The notes beneath the pieces were generated by a model. The model was not told where the DNA came from and did not search any database. It saw nothing but the letters and a program-made list of their open reading frames with translations. A program made the translations under genes and the position numbers. Below are positions 41,939-51,405 of a stretch of DNA of 64,000 nt, piece after piece; position 1 is the first letter of the stretch, and each line of letters opens with the position of its first letter. Origin of the DNA: an uncultured Dehalococcoidia bacterium (GTDB lineage: Bacteria > Chloroflexota > Dehalococcoidia > Lucifugimonadales > CATQGZ01); assembly GCA_958295685.1 (NCBI GenBank), contig OY282365.1:310001-374000 (forward strand). The letters run 5' to 3'.

Positions 41939-44900
41939 ATGCCTGAGCCTCTCCAAGACTTCCACCCGTTCGTGCGCGGCTGGTTCCTCGACCGGTTCGA
42001 GGGACCGACGGAGGCCCAGTCGGAGGGCTGGCCCGCCATAGCCGGGGGCCGCCACACGCTGATCGCCGCGCCGACGGGGTCCGGCAAGACCCTGGCGGCC
42101 TTCCTGACCTGCATCGACGGCCTGGTCCGCCGGGGGCTGGACGGGGGCCTGCCCGACCGTACCGAGGTGGTCTACGTCTCCCCGCTCAAGGCCCTCTCCA
42201 ACGACGTCAGGAGGAACCTGTCGGAGCCTCTGTCGGGCATCGGCGCCGTGGCCGAGGCGGCCGGGCGGCCCCTGCCGGAGATAAGGGTTTCGGTGCGGAC
42301 GGGAGACACTCCGCAGAGCGAGCGTCAGGCGATGGTCAGGCGTCCTCCGCACATTCTCATCACGACCCCCGAGTCTCTCTACATCCTGCTGACCTCGGAG
42401 AGCGGGCGGAGGTCGCTCGGGGGCGCCCGCACGCTCATCCTGGACGAGCTCCACGCCGTGGCCGGCAACAAGCGCGGCTCGCATCTCAGCCTCTCCGTGG
42501 AGAGGCTGTGCGAGCTGGCCGATGGGCCGGTGACTCGAATCGGCCTGTCGGCCACCCAGAGACCCATCGACGAGGTGGCGCGGTTCCTAGTGGGCAGCGG
42601 CGCAATCTCTCCCGACGGGACCGCGGACTGCGCGGTGGTGGACTCCGGCCACCTGCGCGGCATGGACCTGGCGCTGGAGATCGCCCCTGACGACGAGCTC
42701 GGCCCTATCGCAACTCACGAGCAGTGGGACCGGATGCTGGACCGGGCGGCTCAGATGATCGGTCGGCACCGGTCGACGCTCCTGTTCGTAAACACCCGGC
42801 GCCTGGTGGAGCGTGTGGCGCGCCAGATGTCGCTGAGGCTGGGCGAAGACGCCGTCGTGCCTCATCACGGGAGCCTCTCCCAGGAGACCCGACACAGGTC
42901 CGAGCGGCTTCTGAAGGAGGGCGCGGTCAGGGTGTGCGTCGCCACGTCGTCTCTGGAGTTGGGCATAGACATCGGCGCCGTCGATCTGGTCTGTCAGATC
43001 GGCTCGCCGCGCTCGATCGGGCTTCTTCTCCAGCGCGTCGGGCGGTCGGGCCACAGCGTGGGCGGCACGCCGAAGGGACGCCTGTTCCCTCTGACCAGGG
43101 ACGAACTGATCGAGTGCATGGCGCTCATCAGGGGCTACCGCAGGGGCAACCTGGATACCCTGAGCATCCCGCCCTGGCCGCTGGACGTGCTCGCCCAGCA
43201 GCTGGTGGCGGAGTGCGCGGGACAGACCTGGGACGAGGGCAGGCTGCTGGAGCTCGTCCGCCGGGCGTACCCGTACCGCGGCCTGCCGGAGAAGCGGTTC
43301 GACGAGGTCGTCGAGATGCTGTGGAGGGGCGCCGCGCCGCGCGAGGGCCGCCGGGGGGCCTACCTTCACCGAGACGCCGTGAACGGGAGCCTCCGAGGCC
43401 GGAGGGGCGCGCGGCTCGCCGCCCTGACGAGCGGCGGCGCGATCCCGGACAACGCCGACTACGACGTCATCCTGGAGCCCGAGAACACCTTCCTGGGAAC
43501 CGTGAACGAGGACTTCGCTATCGAGAGTATGCGCGGGGACGTCTTCCTTCTGGGCAACACGGCCTGGAGGATCAGGCGGATCGAGAACGGCAAGGTCCGC
43601 GTGGAGGACGCGCGCGGCGCGTCTCCGACGCTCCCGTTCTGGCTCGGAGAGGCCCCGGGACGGACGACCGAGTTGTCGGACGAGGTCTCCGAGATGCGCG
43701 AGGAGCTGTACGAGCGCCTGGAGGGGAACGAGGCGGTCGAGTGGCTGGTCTGGGAGACCGGGGCGCCTCGCCACGCCGCCGAGCAGGCAGCCGCATACGT
43801 CGAGGAGGGCGTCCGCATCCTCGGGACCGTGCCGACGAAAGGGAGGGTGGTCGCCGAACGCTTCTTCGACGAGTCCGGCGGGATGCAGCTGGTCGTCCAC
43901 TCGCCGTTCGGGTCTCGGATAAACAGGGCGTGGGGCATGGCCCTCAGGAAGGAGATATGCCGGACGTTCGACTTCGAGCTGCAGGCGGCGGCCACCGAGG
44001 ACGGCATCAACCTGTCGCTTGGCCCGTCGCTCTCGTTCCCGCTCGGCGACACCTTCAGGTTCGTTCCTCCCGGCAAGGTGGAGAAGGTGCTGACGCAGGC
44101 GGTGTTGCAGTCGCCGCTGTTCGGCGTCCGCTGGCGCTGGGACGCCTCCCGCGCCCTGGCGCTGCTGCGCTTCTCCGGCGGCAAGCGGGTTCCGCCCCCT
44201 CTCCAGCGTATGCGCTCGGACGACCTGCTCGCGGCCGTCTTCCCGGAGCAGGTCGCCTGCCAGGACAACGCGCCGCCGGGCGACGTAGAAATTCCCGACC
44301 ATCCCCTCGTATTCGAGACGATGCGCGACTGCCTCTCCGAAGCGATGGACGCCGAGGGGCTGGGCGAAGTGCTGCGGGCCGTCACCAGCGGGGAGATCGA
44401 GGTGATGGCCAGGGACACGACCCAGCCGTCGGTCTTCAGTCACCAGATACTCAACGCTATGCCGTATGCGTTCCTGGACGACGCCCCCCTGGAGGAGCGC
44501 CGCTCCAGAGCGGTCGCGCTTCGCCGCGCGCTGCCCGAGAACGCGGGCGACCTCGGGTCGCTGAGTCCCTCTGCGATCGCGGAGGCCGTCAGGAATGCCT
44601 GGCCGGTGGTCCGCGACGTCCACGAGATGCACGACGCGCTGTTGACTCTCGGACTGCTGCCGGAAGAGGACCTGGGACGCGGCGCAGGCGAGGCCGATCC
44701 GGGGCGGTGGTCCCTCTGGCTGGACGCGCTCGCCGGTGAAGGCCGCGCGGCGAGGGTCGAGTACGGCGGCAGGGTGGGGTGGACCGCGGTGGAGACCGCT
44801 CCGCTGGTGTCGGCTGCCTTTCCAGACGCGGTTTTCCATCCGGCAGCCGCCCGTCTTGGCCTGGATCCGAAAGCGCTGCCTTCCAGAGACGACGCCGAGC

Positions 44901-46300
44901 TTGCGCTGGTTCGGAACAGGGTTGAGTCTACGGGCCCGCTCACACCCTCAGGGCTGGCCGAGTCTCTGGGCATGGGGCGCGGCGCGGTGGACGTCGCCCT
45001 GGCCCATCTGGAGGCGGTGGGAGGCGTGCTCCGCGGGAGCTTCACCCGAGGCGTGGATGAGGAGGAGTTCTGCGACCGGCGGATACTGGCTCGGATACAC
45101 CGCGCGACGGTCTCCGACCTCAGACGCGAGGTCGATCCCGTCTCGGCGGCGGTGTTCATACGCTTCCTGGCGCGGTGGCAGCGGGCCGCTTCCCCGTGGC
45201 GCCTCGACAATGAGGGCCTGCTGGAGGCCATCGAGCAGCTCCAGGGCTTCGAGGCGGCGGCGGGAGCCTGGGAAGCCGAGATACTGCCGCTCAGGGTCCC
45301 CGGGTACACGCCCCGCTCACTGGACGACCTGTGCCTCGGAGGGGAGGTCGTGTGGGGCAGGTTCAGCCGCCGAACGTCGATTGGCGACTCGTCGGCAGGC
45401 AGGGCCGCGATGTCGAGGAACGTGCCGGTCTCGTTCGGGCTGCGGGAGTCGCTCGAGTGGCTTCTGAACGACCCGCCGCCGGATATGCGGCAGGTGGGCT
45501 CCGCGGCTGAGGTCATGAGCTTTCTCGCCGACAGAGGGGCCTCGTTCACGCCGGACATAGTCTCTGGCGTCCGGCGGCTCCGGTCCGACGTCGAGGCGGG
45601 CCTCTGGCGCCTGGTGGCGTGCGGCCTGGTCACGTCGGACGGCTTCTCCACCGTGCGGTCGATGGTCGACGAGACTCACAGAAGGGCGCAGCGCTCCTCC
45701 CGAACGCGGCGCGGGCGGATTCGCCGACGGGCTCCGACCAGCAGGTGGTCGCTGCTTCAGGGGGCGTCTCCCGACGTGTGTCGGGACGTTCTCGACGGGG
45801 ACGGCGCGCACGAGGCGGTCGAGGCGAGGGCCATGCAGTTCCTTCATCGCTACGGCATAGTGTTTCCCGAGATGCTGGCGCGTGAGCCGCTCGCGCCGCG
45901 GTGGCGCGAGCTTCTGCGCTTCTACCGGCGGGCCGAGGCGAGGGGCGAGATTCGAGGAGGCCGGTTCGTCGCCGGATTCGTCGGCGAGCAGTTTGCCCTG
46001 CCGGAGGCGGTGGAGGCGCTGCGGCTGTTCAGGAAGGGCAGCCCCGACGACAGCCCGGTCGTGGTCTCGGCGTGCGACCCGCTCAACGTTGCGGGAATCC
46101 TCACCCCCGGCCCGCGCGTCCCCGCGCTGATCGGCAACCTGGTCGTCTTCCACCGCGGCGCGCCGATAGCGGCGGTCCAGGGCGGCGTTCTCGAGTGGCG
46201 GGGGGCTGTTGACGCGGCCGTCCGCGGTGAGGTATCGGCCCTACTCCAAACGCGCCGGGGCGGCCTCAGGATGCTCGAAGCGGGAGCCGCCGTCGGATGA
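41939..46300 (+). CDS. lhr: Lhr-type superfamily 2 helicase
   Basis: This is a 1453-aa large helicase-related protein, the long Lhr form. Walker A is APTGSGKT (44-51), and the DExH box is LILDELHAVAGNKRG (DELH 169-172). SATQRPIDEVARFLVG is motif III, and QRVGRSGHSVGGTPKGR is motif VI. The Lhr-core winged-helix/beta region follows to about residue 870. The C-terminal ~580 residues match the extension found in long Lhr proteins. It acts as a 3'-5' DNA translocase in repair. Confidence 0.95.
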   Translation: MPEPLQDFHPFVRGWFLDRFEGPTEAQSEGWPAIAGGRHTLIAAPTGSGKTLAAFLTCIDGLVRRGLDGGLPDRTEVVYVSPLKALSNDVRRNLSEPLSGIGAVAEAAGRPLPEIRVSVRTGDTPQSERQAMVRRPPHILITTPESLYILLTSESGRRSLGGARTLILDELHAVAGNKRGSHLSLSVERLCELADGPVTRIGLSATQRPIDEVARFLVGSGAISPDGTADCAVVDSGHLRGMDLALEIAPDDELGPIATHEQWDRMLDRAAQMIGRHRSTLLFVNTRRLVERVARQMSLRLGEDAVVPHHGSLSQETRHRSERLLKEGAVRVCVATSSLELGIDIGAVDLVCQIGSPRSIGLLLQRVGRSGHSVGGTPKGRLFPLTRDELIECMALIRGYRRGNLDTLSIPPWPLDVLAQQLVAECAGQTWDEGRLLELVRRAYPYRGLPEKRFDEVVEMLWRGAAPREGRRGAYLHRDAVNGSLRGRRGARLAALTSGGAIPDNADYDVILEPENTFLGTVNEDFAIESMRGDVFLLGNTAWRIRRIENGKVRVEDARGASPTLPFWLGEAPGRTTELSDEVSEMREELYERLEGNEAVEWLVWETGAPRHAAEQAAAYVEEGVRILGTVPTKGRVVAERFFDESGGMQLVVHSPFGSRINRAWGMALRKEICRTFDFELQAAATEDGINLSLGPSLSFPLGDTFRFVPPGKVEKVLTQAVLQSPLFGVRWRWDASRALALLRFSGGKRVPPPLQRMRSDDLLAAVFPEQVACQDNAPPGDVEIPDHPLVFETMRDCLSEAMDAEGLGEVLRAVTSGEIEVMARDTTQPSVFSHQILNAMPYAFLDDAPLEERRSRAVALRRALPENAGDLGSLSPSAIAEAVRNAWPVVRDVHEMHDALLTLGLLPEEDLGRGAGEADPGRWSLWLDALAGEGRAARVEYGGRVGWTAVETAPLVSAAFPDAVFHPAAARLGLDPKALPSRDDAELALVRNRVESTGPLTPSGLAESLGMGRGAVDVALAHLEAVGGVLRGSFTRGVDEEEFCDRRILARIHRATVSDLRREVDPVSAAVFIRFLARWQRAASPWRLDNEGLLEAIEQLQGFEAAAGAWEAEILPLRVPGYTPRSLDDLCLGGEVVWGRFSRRTSIGDSSAGRAAMSRNVPVSFGLRESLEWLLNDPPPDMRQVGSAAEVMSFLADRGASFTPDIVSGVRRLRSDVEAGLWRLVACGLVTSDGFSTVRSMVDETHRRAQRSSRTRRGRIRRRAPTSRWSLLQGASPDVCRDVLDGDGAHEAVEARAMQFLHRYGIVFPEMLAREPLAPRWRELLRFYRRAEARGEIRGGRFVAGFVGEQFALPEAVEALRLFRKGSPDDSPVVVSACDPLNVAGILTPGPRVPALIGNLVVFHRGAPIAAVQGGVLEWRGAVDAAVRGEVSALLQTRRGGLRMLEAGAAVG

Positions 46301-46340
46301 CGAGCCGCCAGGGCCAAGTCACCGGGGCGCGAGACTGCGC

Positions 46341-47669
46341 CTACTCGGTGTAGGTCTCTTCGTTGACCATGCCGCGCATCAGCGCAAGGTAGCCGTTCTT
46401 GGTCATCGGGGCCTGGAACTCCGACTTCACCCTCCTTGCGAGGCGGGCGTCGTCGGCCAGCAGGTCGATCAGCGTCATCGCCATCGCCTTGGCCGCGGTG
46501 ATGACCCCCAGCTCGTAGTCCTCCACCACGTAGTCCGCGCCGTGGGCCTGGCCCGTGGCCGCGGCCACGTAGGGGTGGATCACCGGCATGATCTGGGAGA
46601 GGTCGCCCATGTCGGTCGAGCCGGGGCGGTGGGTGAGCGAGACCAGGTTCTGCCTGCCCACGAGGTCGGCGGCGTTGGATCCGTAGGTCTTCAGCATCGT
46701 CTCGTCGCTGCGGATAGACAGGTAGCCCGGCAGCGTGGTGATCGTGACGCTGCCGCCGACGGCCAACGCCCCGGCGCGGAGGGCCCGGTCCACCTTCTCG
46801 GACGCCGCCGTGAATGCCTCGACAGTCCGGGCGCGGACGAAGGTCTCCATCCGCACGTCCGCCGGAACGGAGCTGACGGCCACGCCGCCCCTGGTGATTA
46901 TGGGATGGATGCGGACGGTGTCCTCGTCCCGGTGGGTCTCCCGCTGAGCGTGGATCGCCGTCATCGCAATCATCGCGGCGTTGAGCGCGTTGATGCCCGC
47001 GTGGGGCGAGCCGCCGGCGTGTGAGGCCCTGCCGGTGAACCTGATCATCTTGGCCAGCAGCCCGTTGTTGGTTCCGCCGATGGCTATTATCGACTCGTCT
47101 GGGTTGCTGGTCGTGTGGGTCATCATGGCTGCGTCGACGTCGTCCATCGCGCCGAGCCTGACGAACTCGGGCTTCCCTCCCAGAAACTCGATCTTGCCGC
47201 CGCGCCTGAGCCGGTCGCGGTACTCAATCTCGATGTACTCCTCGGCGGGAACGGCGATCAGGGCGACCCTGCCTGCGAGCGCGTCGAGGACGCCCGCGGC
47301 CTTCAGGCCGGTCCCGACGGCTAGCATCATGGCGATCTGGGCGTGGTGGCCGCAGGCGTGCGCCGCGTCGGTCTCCGGGTCGGCGTGCGGATGGCCGAGC
47401 ACCTTGAGCGAGTCGAGCTCTCCGAGCACCGCCACGGTGGGGCCGGGCGAGCCGCCCTCCAGGATGCCCTTGACCCCTGTGAGGGCTATCCCGTCTTCGT
47501 ATGGAACCCCCATGCGGCGGAAGTGCTCGCGAACCAGGCCTGACGTCCTGACTTCTCGGAACCCAGCCTCCGGCGAGTCGAGGATGGTCCTCGCCACGCC
47601 GATCAGCGCGTCTCGGCGCCGGTCTATCTCCGCCTGCGCCGCTCTCTTCAGTTCGGCTGTCGTGAGCAT
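46341..47669 (-). CDS. M20 family amidohydrolase (AbgB/IAA-amino acid hydrolase-like)
   Basis: This is a 442-aa metal-dependent amidohydrolase of the M20D kind. HACGHHAQIAMMLAVG carries metal ligands and GRASHAGGSPHAGINALNA is the dimerisation-domain motif. ESPEAGF-like DSPEAGFREVRTS near the N-terminus and TGQAHGADY near the C-terminus agree with the subfamily. The ATG at 47669 has GGGAG 8 nt upstream. The substrate is an acyl-amino acid of unknown type. It sits 17 nt downstream of sat-cysC. Confidence 0.9.
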   Translation of the reverse strand: MLTTAELKRAAQAEIDRRRDALIGVARTILDSPEAGFREVRTSGLVREHFRRMGVPYEDGIALTGVKGILEGGSPGPTVAVLGELDSLKVLGHPHADPETDAAHACGHHAQIAMMLAVGTGLKAAGVLDALAGRVALIAVPAEEYIEIEYRDRLRRGGKIEFLGGKPEFVRLGAMDDVDAAMMTHTTSNPDESIIAIGGTNNGLLAKMIRFTGRASHAGGSPHAGINALNAAMIAMTAIHAQRETHRDEDTVRIHPIITRGGVAVSSVPADVRMETFVRARTVEAFTAASEKVDRALRAGALAVGGSVTITTLPGYLSIRSDETMLKTYGSNAADLVGRQNLVSLTHRPGSTDMGDLSQIMPVIHPYVAAATGQAHGADYVVEDYELGVITAAKAMAMTLIDLLADDARLARRVKSEFQAPMTKNGYLALMRGMVNEETYTE

Positions 47670-47686
47670 GGGAGACGCTCCCTGTT

Positions 47687-49435
47687 TTAGGAGGCCGCCG
47701 GTACTCGGCCCTCGGCGGCGCGTATGAATCCCCTGCGCCTGAGCTCGTCGAGGATGACGCGGGCGTTCTCCTCCGGGCTTGTGGAGACGGTCTCCAGCTC
47801 CAAGTCGGGGTTCTCGGGCGCCTCGTAGGGGTCGTCGATGCCTGTGAAGTCTTTTATCTCTCCCCGTCTGGCCTTGGCGTACATGCCCTTGGTGTCGCGG
47901 CTCTCGCACACGTCGAGCGGGGTGTCGACGAAGACCTCTATGAACTTGTCCGGGCCGACCATGTTACGCACGGCGTCTCGCGTCGCTCTGTACGGGCTGA
48001 CGGCCGCGCAGACGGCGATACCGCCCGCCCTGGCGATCTCCGCCGCCACGAAGCCTATCCGCAAGACGTTCGTGTCCCTGTCCTCCCTGCTGAATCCCAG
48101 CCCCTTCGAGAGGTGGGTACGGACGACGTCGCCGTCCAGCACGGTGACGTGCCTGCCCTGCTCCATCATGAGGACGGTCAGGACGTCTGCCGTCGTGGAC
48201 TTGCCGGAGCCGCTGAGTCCGGTGAACCAGACGCAGGCGCCCTGGCGGTGGCGCGGCGGGTAGCTGTCGGCGAGGATCTCGGCCACCTCCGGGCGGGTGA
48301 ACCATTCGGGCAGCTCCCTGCCGTTGTTCAGATACTCTTCGCGGACCTGGGTTCCGGAGATCGAGTCGGTCGTTACGCCGGGCCCGATTTTCGACGATTC
48401 CTCGTAGCGGCCCTCTTCAGGAAGGTACATCAGCTCCTTGAAGGGGACCACCCGGACCCCGACCTCGTCCGAGTGCTCTTCGACCAGGTCCTGGGCATCG
48501 TATGGACCGTAGAACGGCCTGCCGGACGAGTCCTTGCCCGGTCCGGCGTGGTCTCTGCCTACTATCAGATGATTGGCGCCATGATTTCGACGGATGACCG
48601 CGTGCCAGAGGGCTTCGCGCGGGCCGCCCATCCGCATCGCCAGAGGCAACAGAGCGAGCACGATGCCGGTCGAATCATAGTACCTGTCGGCCAGCGCTCG
48701 GTACGTGCGGACCCTAGTGTAGTGATCGACGTCGCCGGGCTTGGTGAGTCCGACGACCGGGTGGAGGAGGAGGACTCCATCGATGGAGGCCGCCGCGCGC
48801 TTCGTCAATTCCTCGTGGACGCGGTGGAGCGGGTTGCGGGTCTGGAAGGCGACCACGTTGCGGGCTCCGAGCTCGTCGAGGCTGTGTCTGCACTGCGCGG
48901 GAGTTAGCCGCAGGTCTCGGAAGTCGAAGTGGCGCGGGAGCTCCAGCGCTCGCAGCTGCCCGGAGACGTTGACGGAACCCCACCGGGCCATCTCGGCCAC
49001 GAGCGGGTGCTTCTCGTCCTCGGTGTCGAAGACCGTTCGGGCGGCCTCCCGCCTGTCCCACTCATACGCTTCCTCGACGGTCATGACGGCAAGGAGCTCG
49101 TTCTTGGCGTTGCGGAGCGCGACCTCCTTGTCCAGGTGAACGTCTCCGGGATTGACGGGAAGCGTGACGGGGATAGGGGAGAGGTGGCCGTCGGCAAGCC
49201 GCATCTCGGCGAGGACGCGCGCGTGGTCCTCGCCGCCCATGAATCTGTCGAGAGGAGAGAAGCCGCCGGTGGCCAGCAGCTCCAGGTCGCAGACCGCCCT
49301 GTCCGAAAGCTGTATGGACGGCAGGCGGCCGGCGCGGTCCTTGAGATGCTCCCTGTCTTCGGGCGGCACGAGGAGGTTCACCAGGCTCCCGCCGTACGGG
49401 GCGATGAGCTGTTCTTGTACGTGGTGGTCTTTCAT
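47687..49435 (-). CDS. bifunctional sulfate adenylyltransferase / APS kinase
   Basis: This fused Sat-CysC protein (582 aa) activates sulfate to PAPS. The N-terminal sulfurylase (about 1-385) has QTRNPLH (198-204), HPVVG and GRDHAG (293-298). The C-terminal kinase has the P-loop GLSGSGKS (406-413) and LDGDVVRTHLSKGLGFS. The ATG at 49435 (MKDHHVQEQ) is chosen; the GGAGG lies about 12 nt upstream and abuts an alternative ATG. The leader carries a strong hairpin. Confidence 0.95.
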   Translation of the reverse strand: MKDHHVQEQLIAPYGGSLVNLLVPPEDREHLKDRAGRLPSIQLSDRAVCDLELLATGGFSPLDRFMGGEDHARVLAEMRLADGHLSPIPVTLPVNPGDVHLDKEVALRNAKNELLAVMTVEEAYEWDRREAARTVFDTEDEKHPLVAEMARWGSVNVSGQLRALELPRHFDFRDLRLTPAQCRHSLDELGARNVVAFQTRNPLHRVHEELTKRAAASIDGVLLLHPVVGLTKPGDVDHYTRVRTYRALADRYYDSTGIVLALLPLAMRMGGPREALWHAVIRRNHGANHLIVGRDHAGPGKDSSGRPFYGPYDAQDLVEEHSDEVGVRVVPFKELMYLPEEGRYEESSKIGPGVTTDSISGTQVREEYLNNGRELPEWFTRPEVAEILADSYPPRHRQGACVWFTGLSGSGKSTTADVLTVLMMEQGRHVTVLDGDVVRTHLSKGLGFSREDRDTNVLRIGFVAAEIARAGGIAVCAAVSPYRATRDAVRNMVGPDKFIEVFVDTPLDVCESRDTKGMYAKARRGEIKDFTGIDDPYEAPENPDLELETVSTSPEENARVILDELRRRGFIRAAEGRVPAAS

Positions 49436-49470
49436 CTGTTCTCGCATCCTCCGGGTCTCACATAATTTGC

Positions 49471-49502
49471 GGCCCGGCCTGACGGCACGATCAGGCCGGG
49501 CC
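49471..49502 (-). promoter_or_regulatory. leader hairpin upstream of sat-cysC
   Basis: GGCCCGGCCTGA and TCAGGCCGGGCC form a perfect 12-bp stem with an 8-nt loop in the 5' leader. Between it and the start lies TTATGTGAGACCCGGAGG. The solute-binding protein gene at 37474 has the very similar TTATGTGAAACACGGAGG. The hairpin may be regulatory; the ligand or factor is unknown. Confidence 0.5.
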
Positions 49503-49525
49503 AAGCGTTGCGTCATGACAGGGGT

Positions 49526-49534
49526 ATTTTACCA
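49526..49534 (-). promoter_or_regulatory. extended -10 promoter of sat-cysC
   Basis: TGG plus TAAAAT (49531-49526) would start transcription near 49519 and give a leader of about 85 nt that includes the hairpin. Confidence 0.5.
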
Positions 49535-49610
49535 CAGGCCGACCCCGCGTCGGGGCCTCGTTCCCGCGCAGCGGTGCGGGGGTCAGGTGTCGATGGGATG
49601 GCAGGGTTCG

Positions 49611-50702
49611 CTAGAGCCTGCCCATCTCCTCCAGCGCGTCCCACAGGTCGAGTTGTTCGAGGGCGTGGCTCCTGTAGAGCCCGACGGCGTCTGCGCCGTT
49701 CGCCCTGGCGGCGCGGGCGCCTTCCAGCAGGCGGTCGGCCGTCTGGAAGCTGCCCGGGTGGTAGCAGGAGAGTTCGGCGATGAACGGCACGCGGCCGCCG
49801 ATCGTCTCCGCGGCGTGCCTCGCCTGCCGCTCGACCGACTTCAGGTTCGAGTCCGTCCGCCACCAGACGTACAACTCGTCGAGGATGCCCTGCTCGATCC
49901 ATGCGGGCCAGTCCTGGAGCACCCTGAGGTAGTCGCCGGGATCGCCTGCGATGATCGTGGCGGTGAACAGCGCCTTGGGGTATTCGGCCTTGACCGCCGC
50001 CCTGACCTCTCCGAGGAAGTTCGTGACATAGTCGGCCCGGAACTGCATCCAGTCGGGGTCGTCGTTGGGGATGTCGAACGGGCTCTTGCCGTGCTTGTCT
50101 CTGAAGGCGTCCGCCACGGCGTCCTCGTATCCGTAGGTCGCCGTGCGGTTCTCGTCCTCGTTTCCTATCACGAACTCGACCTGGACCCCGTCGCCCTGGG
50201 TGTCGTTCAGGGCGTCCACGAAGCGCTTCACCTGTATGGCCCTGACCTCGGGGAATGCGAGGCTGAGGCAACGCTTCTCACCGGGATTCAGCGTCATTCT
50301 CCTGTCGCGTGTCAGGCTCCAGAGGTCCGGGCGCTCTCTGGCTAAGGGTTCGAGGGTCTCTTCGCCTGCCGAGGCCGCGCCCCAGATCGGCCTGTGGGCG
50401 TCCAGTATCTCCCGCGCCTCCGGGGAGTCGGGCGGGACGCGCAGGTAGGCCGTCGACCAGCCCTGGGGTCGGGGCCTGGAGCCGTAGGACGGGAAGGCGG
50501 TGTAGTTGACGTAAGGATGGGCCTCGATCCCCCTGGCGTGGGCTGCGGCCACCGTCATCGGCTTCATCCCGGCGGAGATCATCTTGGTGACGCCGGCGTT
50601 CGCGCAGCGCTCGACCCACGCTTCGACTTCTCGTCCGGTGGACGCCTCGCCGGGCTGGGCCGGGACGGTCGGCGGGCCCCATAGTACAAGCTGACGGGCC
50701 AT
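49611..50702 (-). CDS. predicted TIM-barrel glycoside-hydrolase-like protein
   Basis: This 363-aa soluble protein has no signal peptide. FRADYVTNFLGEVRAAVKAEYPK followed by VLQDWPAWIEQGILDELYVW resembles the GHL10-like (DUF187-type) barrel, which also has R-x3-V...v-Dw..W...g..D pattern. The assignment is tentative, since catalytic residues are not obvious. It has its own ATG at 50702 and no close neighbours in an operon. Confidence 0.55.
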   Translation of the reverse strand: MARQLVLWGPPTVPAQPGEASTGREVEAWVERCANAGVTKMISAGMKPMTVAAAHARGIEAHPYVNYTAFPSYGSRPRPQGWSTAYLRVPPDSPEAREILDAHRPIWGAASAGEETLEPLARERPDLWSLTRDRRMTLNPGEKRCLSLAFPEVRAIQVKRFVDALNDTQGDGVQVEFVIGNEDENRTATYGYEDAVADAFRDKHGKSPFDIPNDDPDWMQFRADYVTNFLGEVRAAVKAEYPKALFTATIIAGDPGDYLRVLQDWPAWIEQGILDELYVWWRTDSNLKSVERQARHAAETIGGRVPFIAELSCYHPGSFQTADRLLEGARAARANGADAVGLYRSHALEQLDLWDALEEMGRL

Positions 50703-50802
50703 GCTACCTCCTGTGTTCAGGGCGTGGGCCGTGTTCTAGGGTGTGGGTTCGCGGGATTGTATTGCCTGGATTCGGCGGGTGTCAACGCGGCCTAGAGGGT
50801 CT

Positions 50803-51267
50803 TCACGGGCGTGAGGCCCATTGCGCCAGCGCCTTCTCGGGCGAGGCTATCTCGTCCACCGAGGTATAGAAGTAGTCCTGCCAGCCCTCCTCGGGGAGTC
50901 CTGTGAAGAGCATCAGATTCAGGGGATACTCTTCGCTGTCGACAACCCGGCGGAAGTCGTCTCGGAACAGGAACGTGGGCTTCCCCAGCGCAATGGCCAT
51001 GCCCAGTTCCACCATCACCCCCTCATCGGGCGGGACGCCGTTGACCACGGCGAAGATGGCGTCGGACTCGGCCACGTCCCGGAAGTCGCTCTGGCCGATC
51101 CGATACGCCCATCCCTCCTTCAGGAAGTCCACCTGGTTGTTCCGGGCGAACGGCTCCCAGACCTCCAGGCCGAGCTCCTCCAGCGCCGCCGCCAACTGCG
51201 GCAGGAGCAACTCATTCTGTTGAACGGAGAAGCCATATGGGTTAGCCAGGTAGACGGTCTTAGCCAC
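50803..51267 (-). CDS. nucleoside 2-deoxyribosyltransferase family protein
   Basis: This is a 154-aa Rossmann-like protein. TVYLANPYGFSVQQNELLLP opens the fold. Asp in ESDAIFAVVNG and Glu in DEGVMVELGMAIALGKPTF are the catalytic-site positions of nucleoside 2-deoxyribosyltransferases. It may act on nucleosides or nucleotides. The GTG at 51267 has GAGG 7 nt upstream. A promoter module of the word-array element lies about 50 nt upstream on the same strand. Confidence 0.85.
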   Translation of the reverse strand: MAKTVYLANPYGFSVQQNELLLPQLAAALEELGLEVWEPFARNNQVDFLKEGWAYRIGQSDFRDVAESDAIFAVVNGVPPDEGVMVELGMAIALGKPTFLFRDDFRRVVDSEEYPLNLMLFTGLPEEGWQDYFYTSVDEIASPEKALAQWASRP

Positions 51268-51319
51268 GGGCGCGCCTCGGCCCGGCCCAGATTCCACGCC
51301 TGATGGATTCTGCCGGTGC

Positions 51320-51358
51320 CATGGGGATACCGTGGCACAGCGGTTCGGCCTCTGTCAA
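51320..51358 (-). repeat. solo promoter module of the word-array element
   Basis: On the minus strand TTGACA (51358-51353) is followed by a 17-nt spacer containing CCGAACCGCTGTG. Next come CACGGT in the -10 position, ATCCCC, and ATG (51322). The module matches the A copies (CGAACCGCTGTGC...ATCCCCATG), but the -10 has decayed and no word array follows. Confidence 0.7.
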
Positions 51359-51405
51359 TGGTCTGGGCAGGCTGCCGCCGTTGTCGGACGAGTGGACGCG
51401 CCGAT

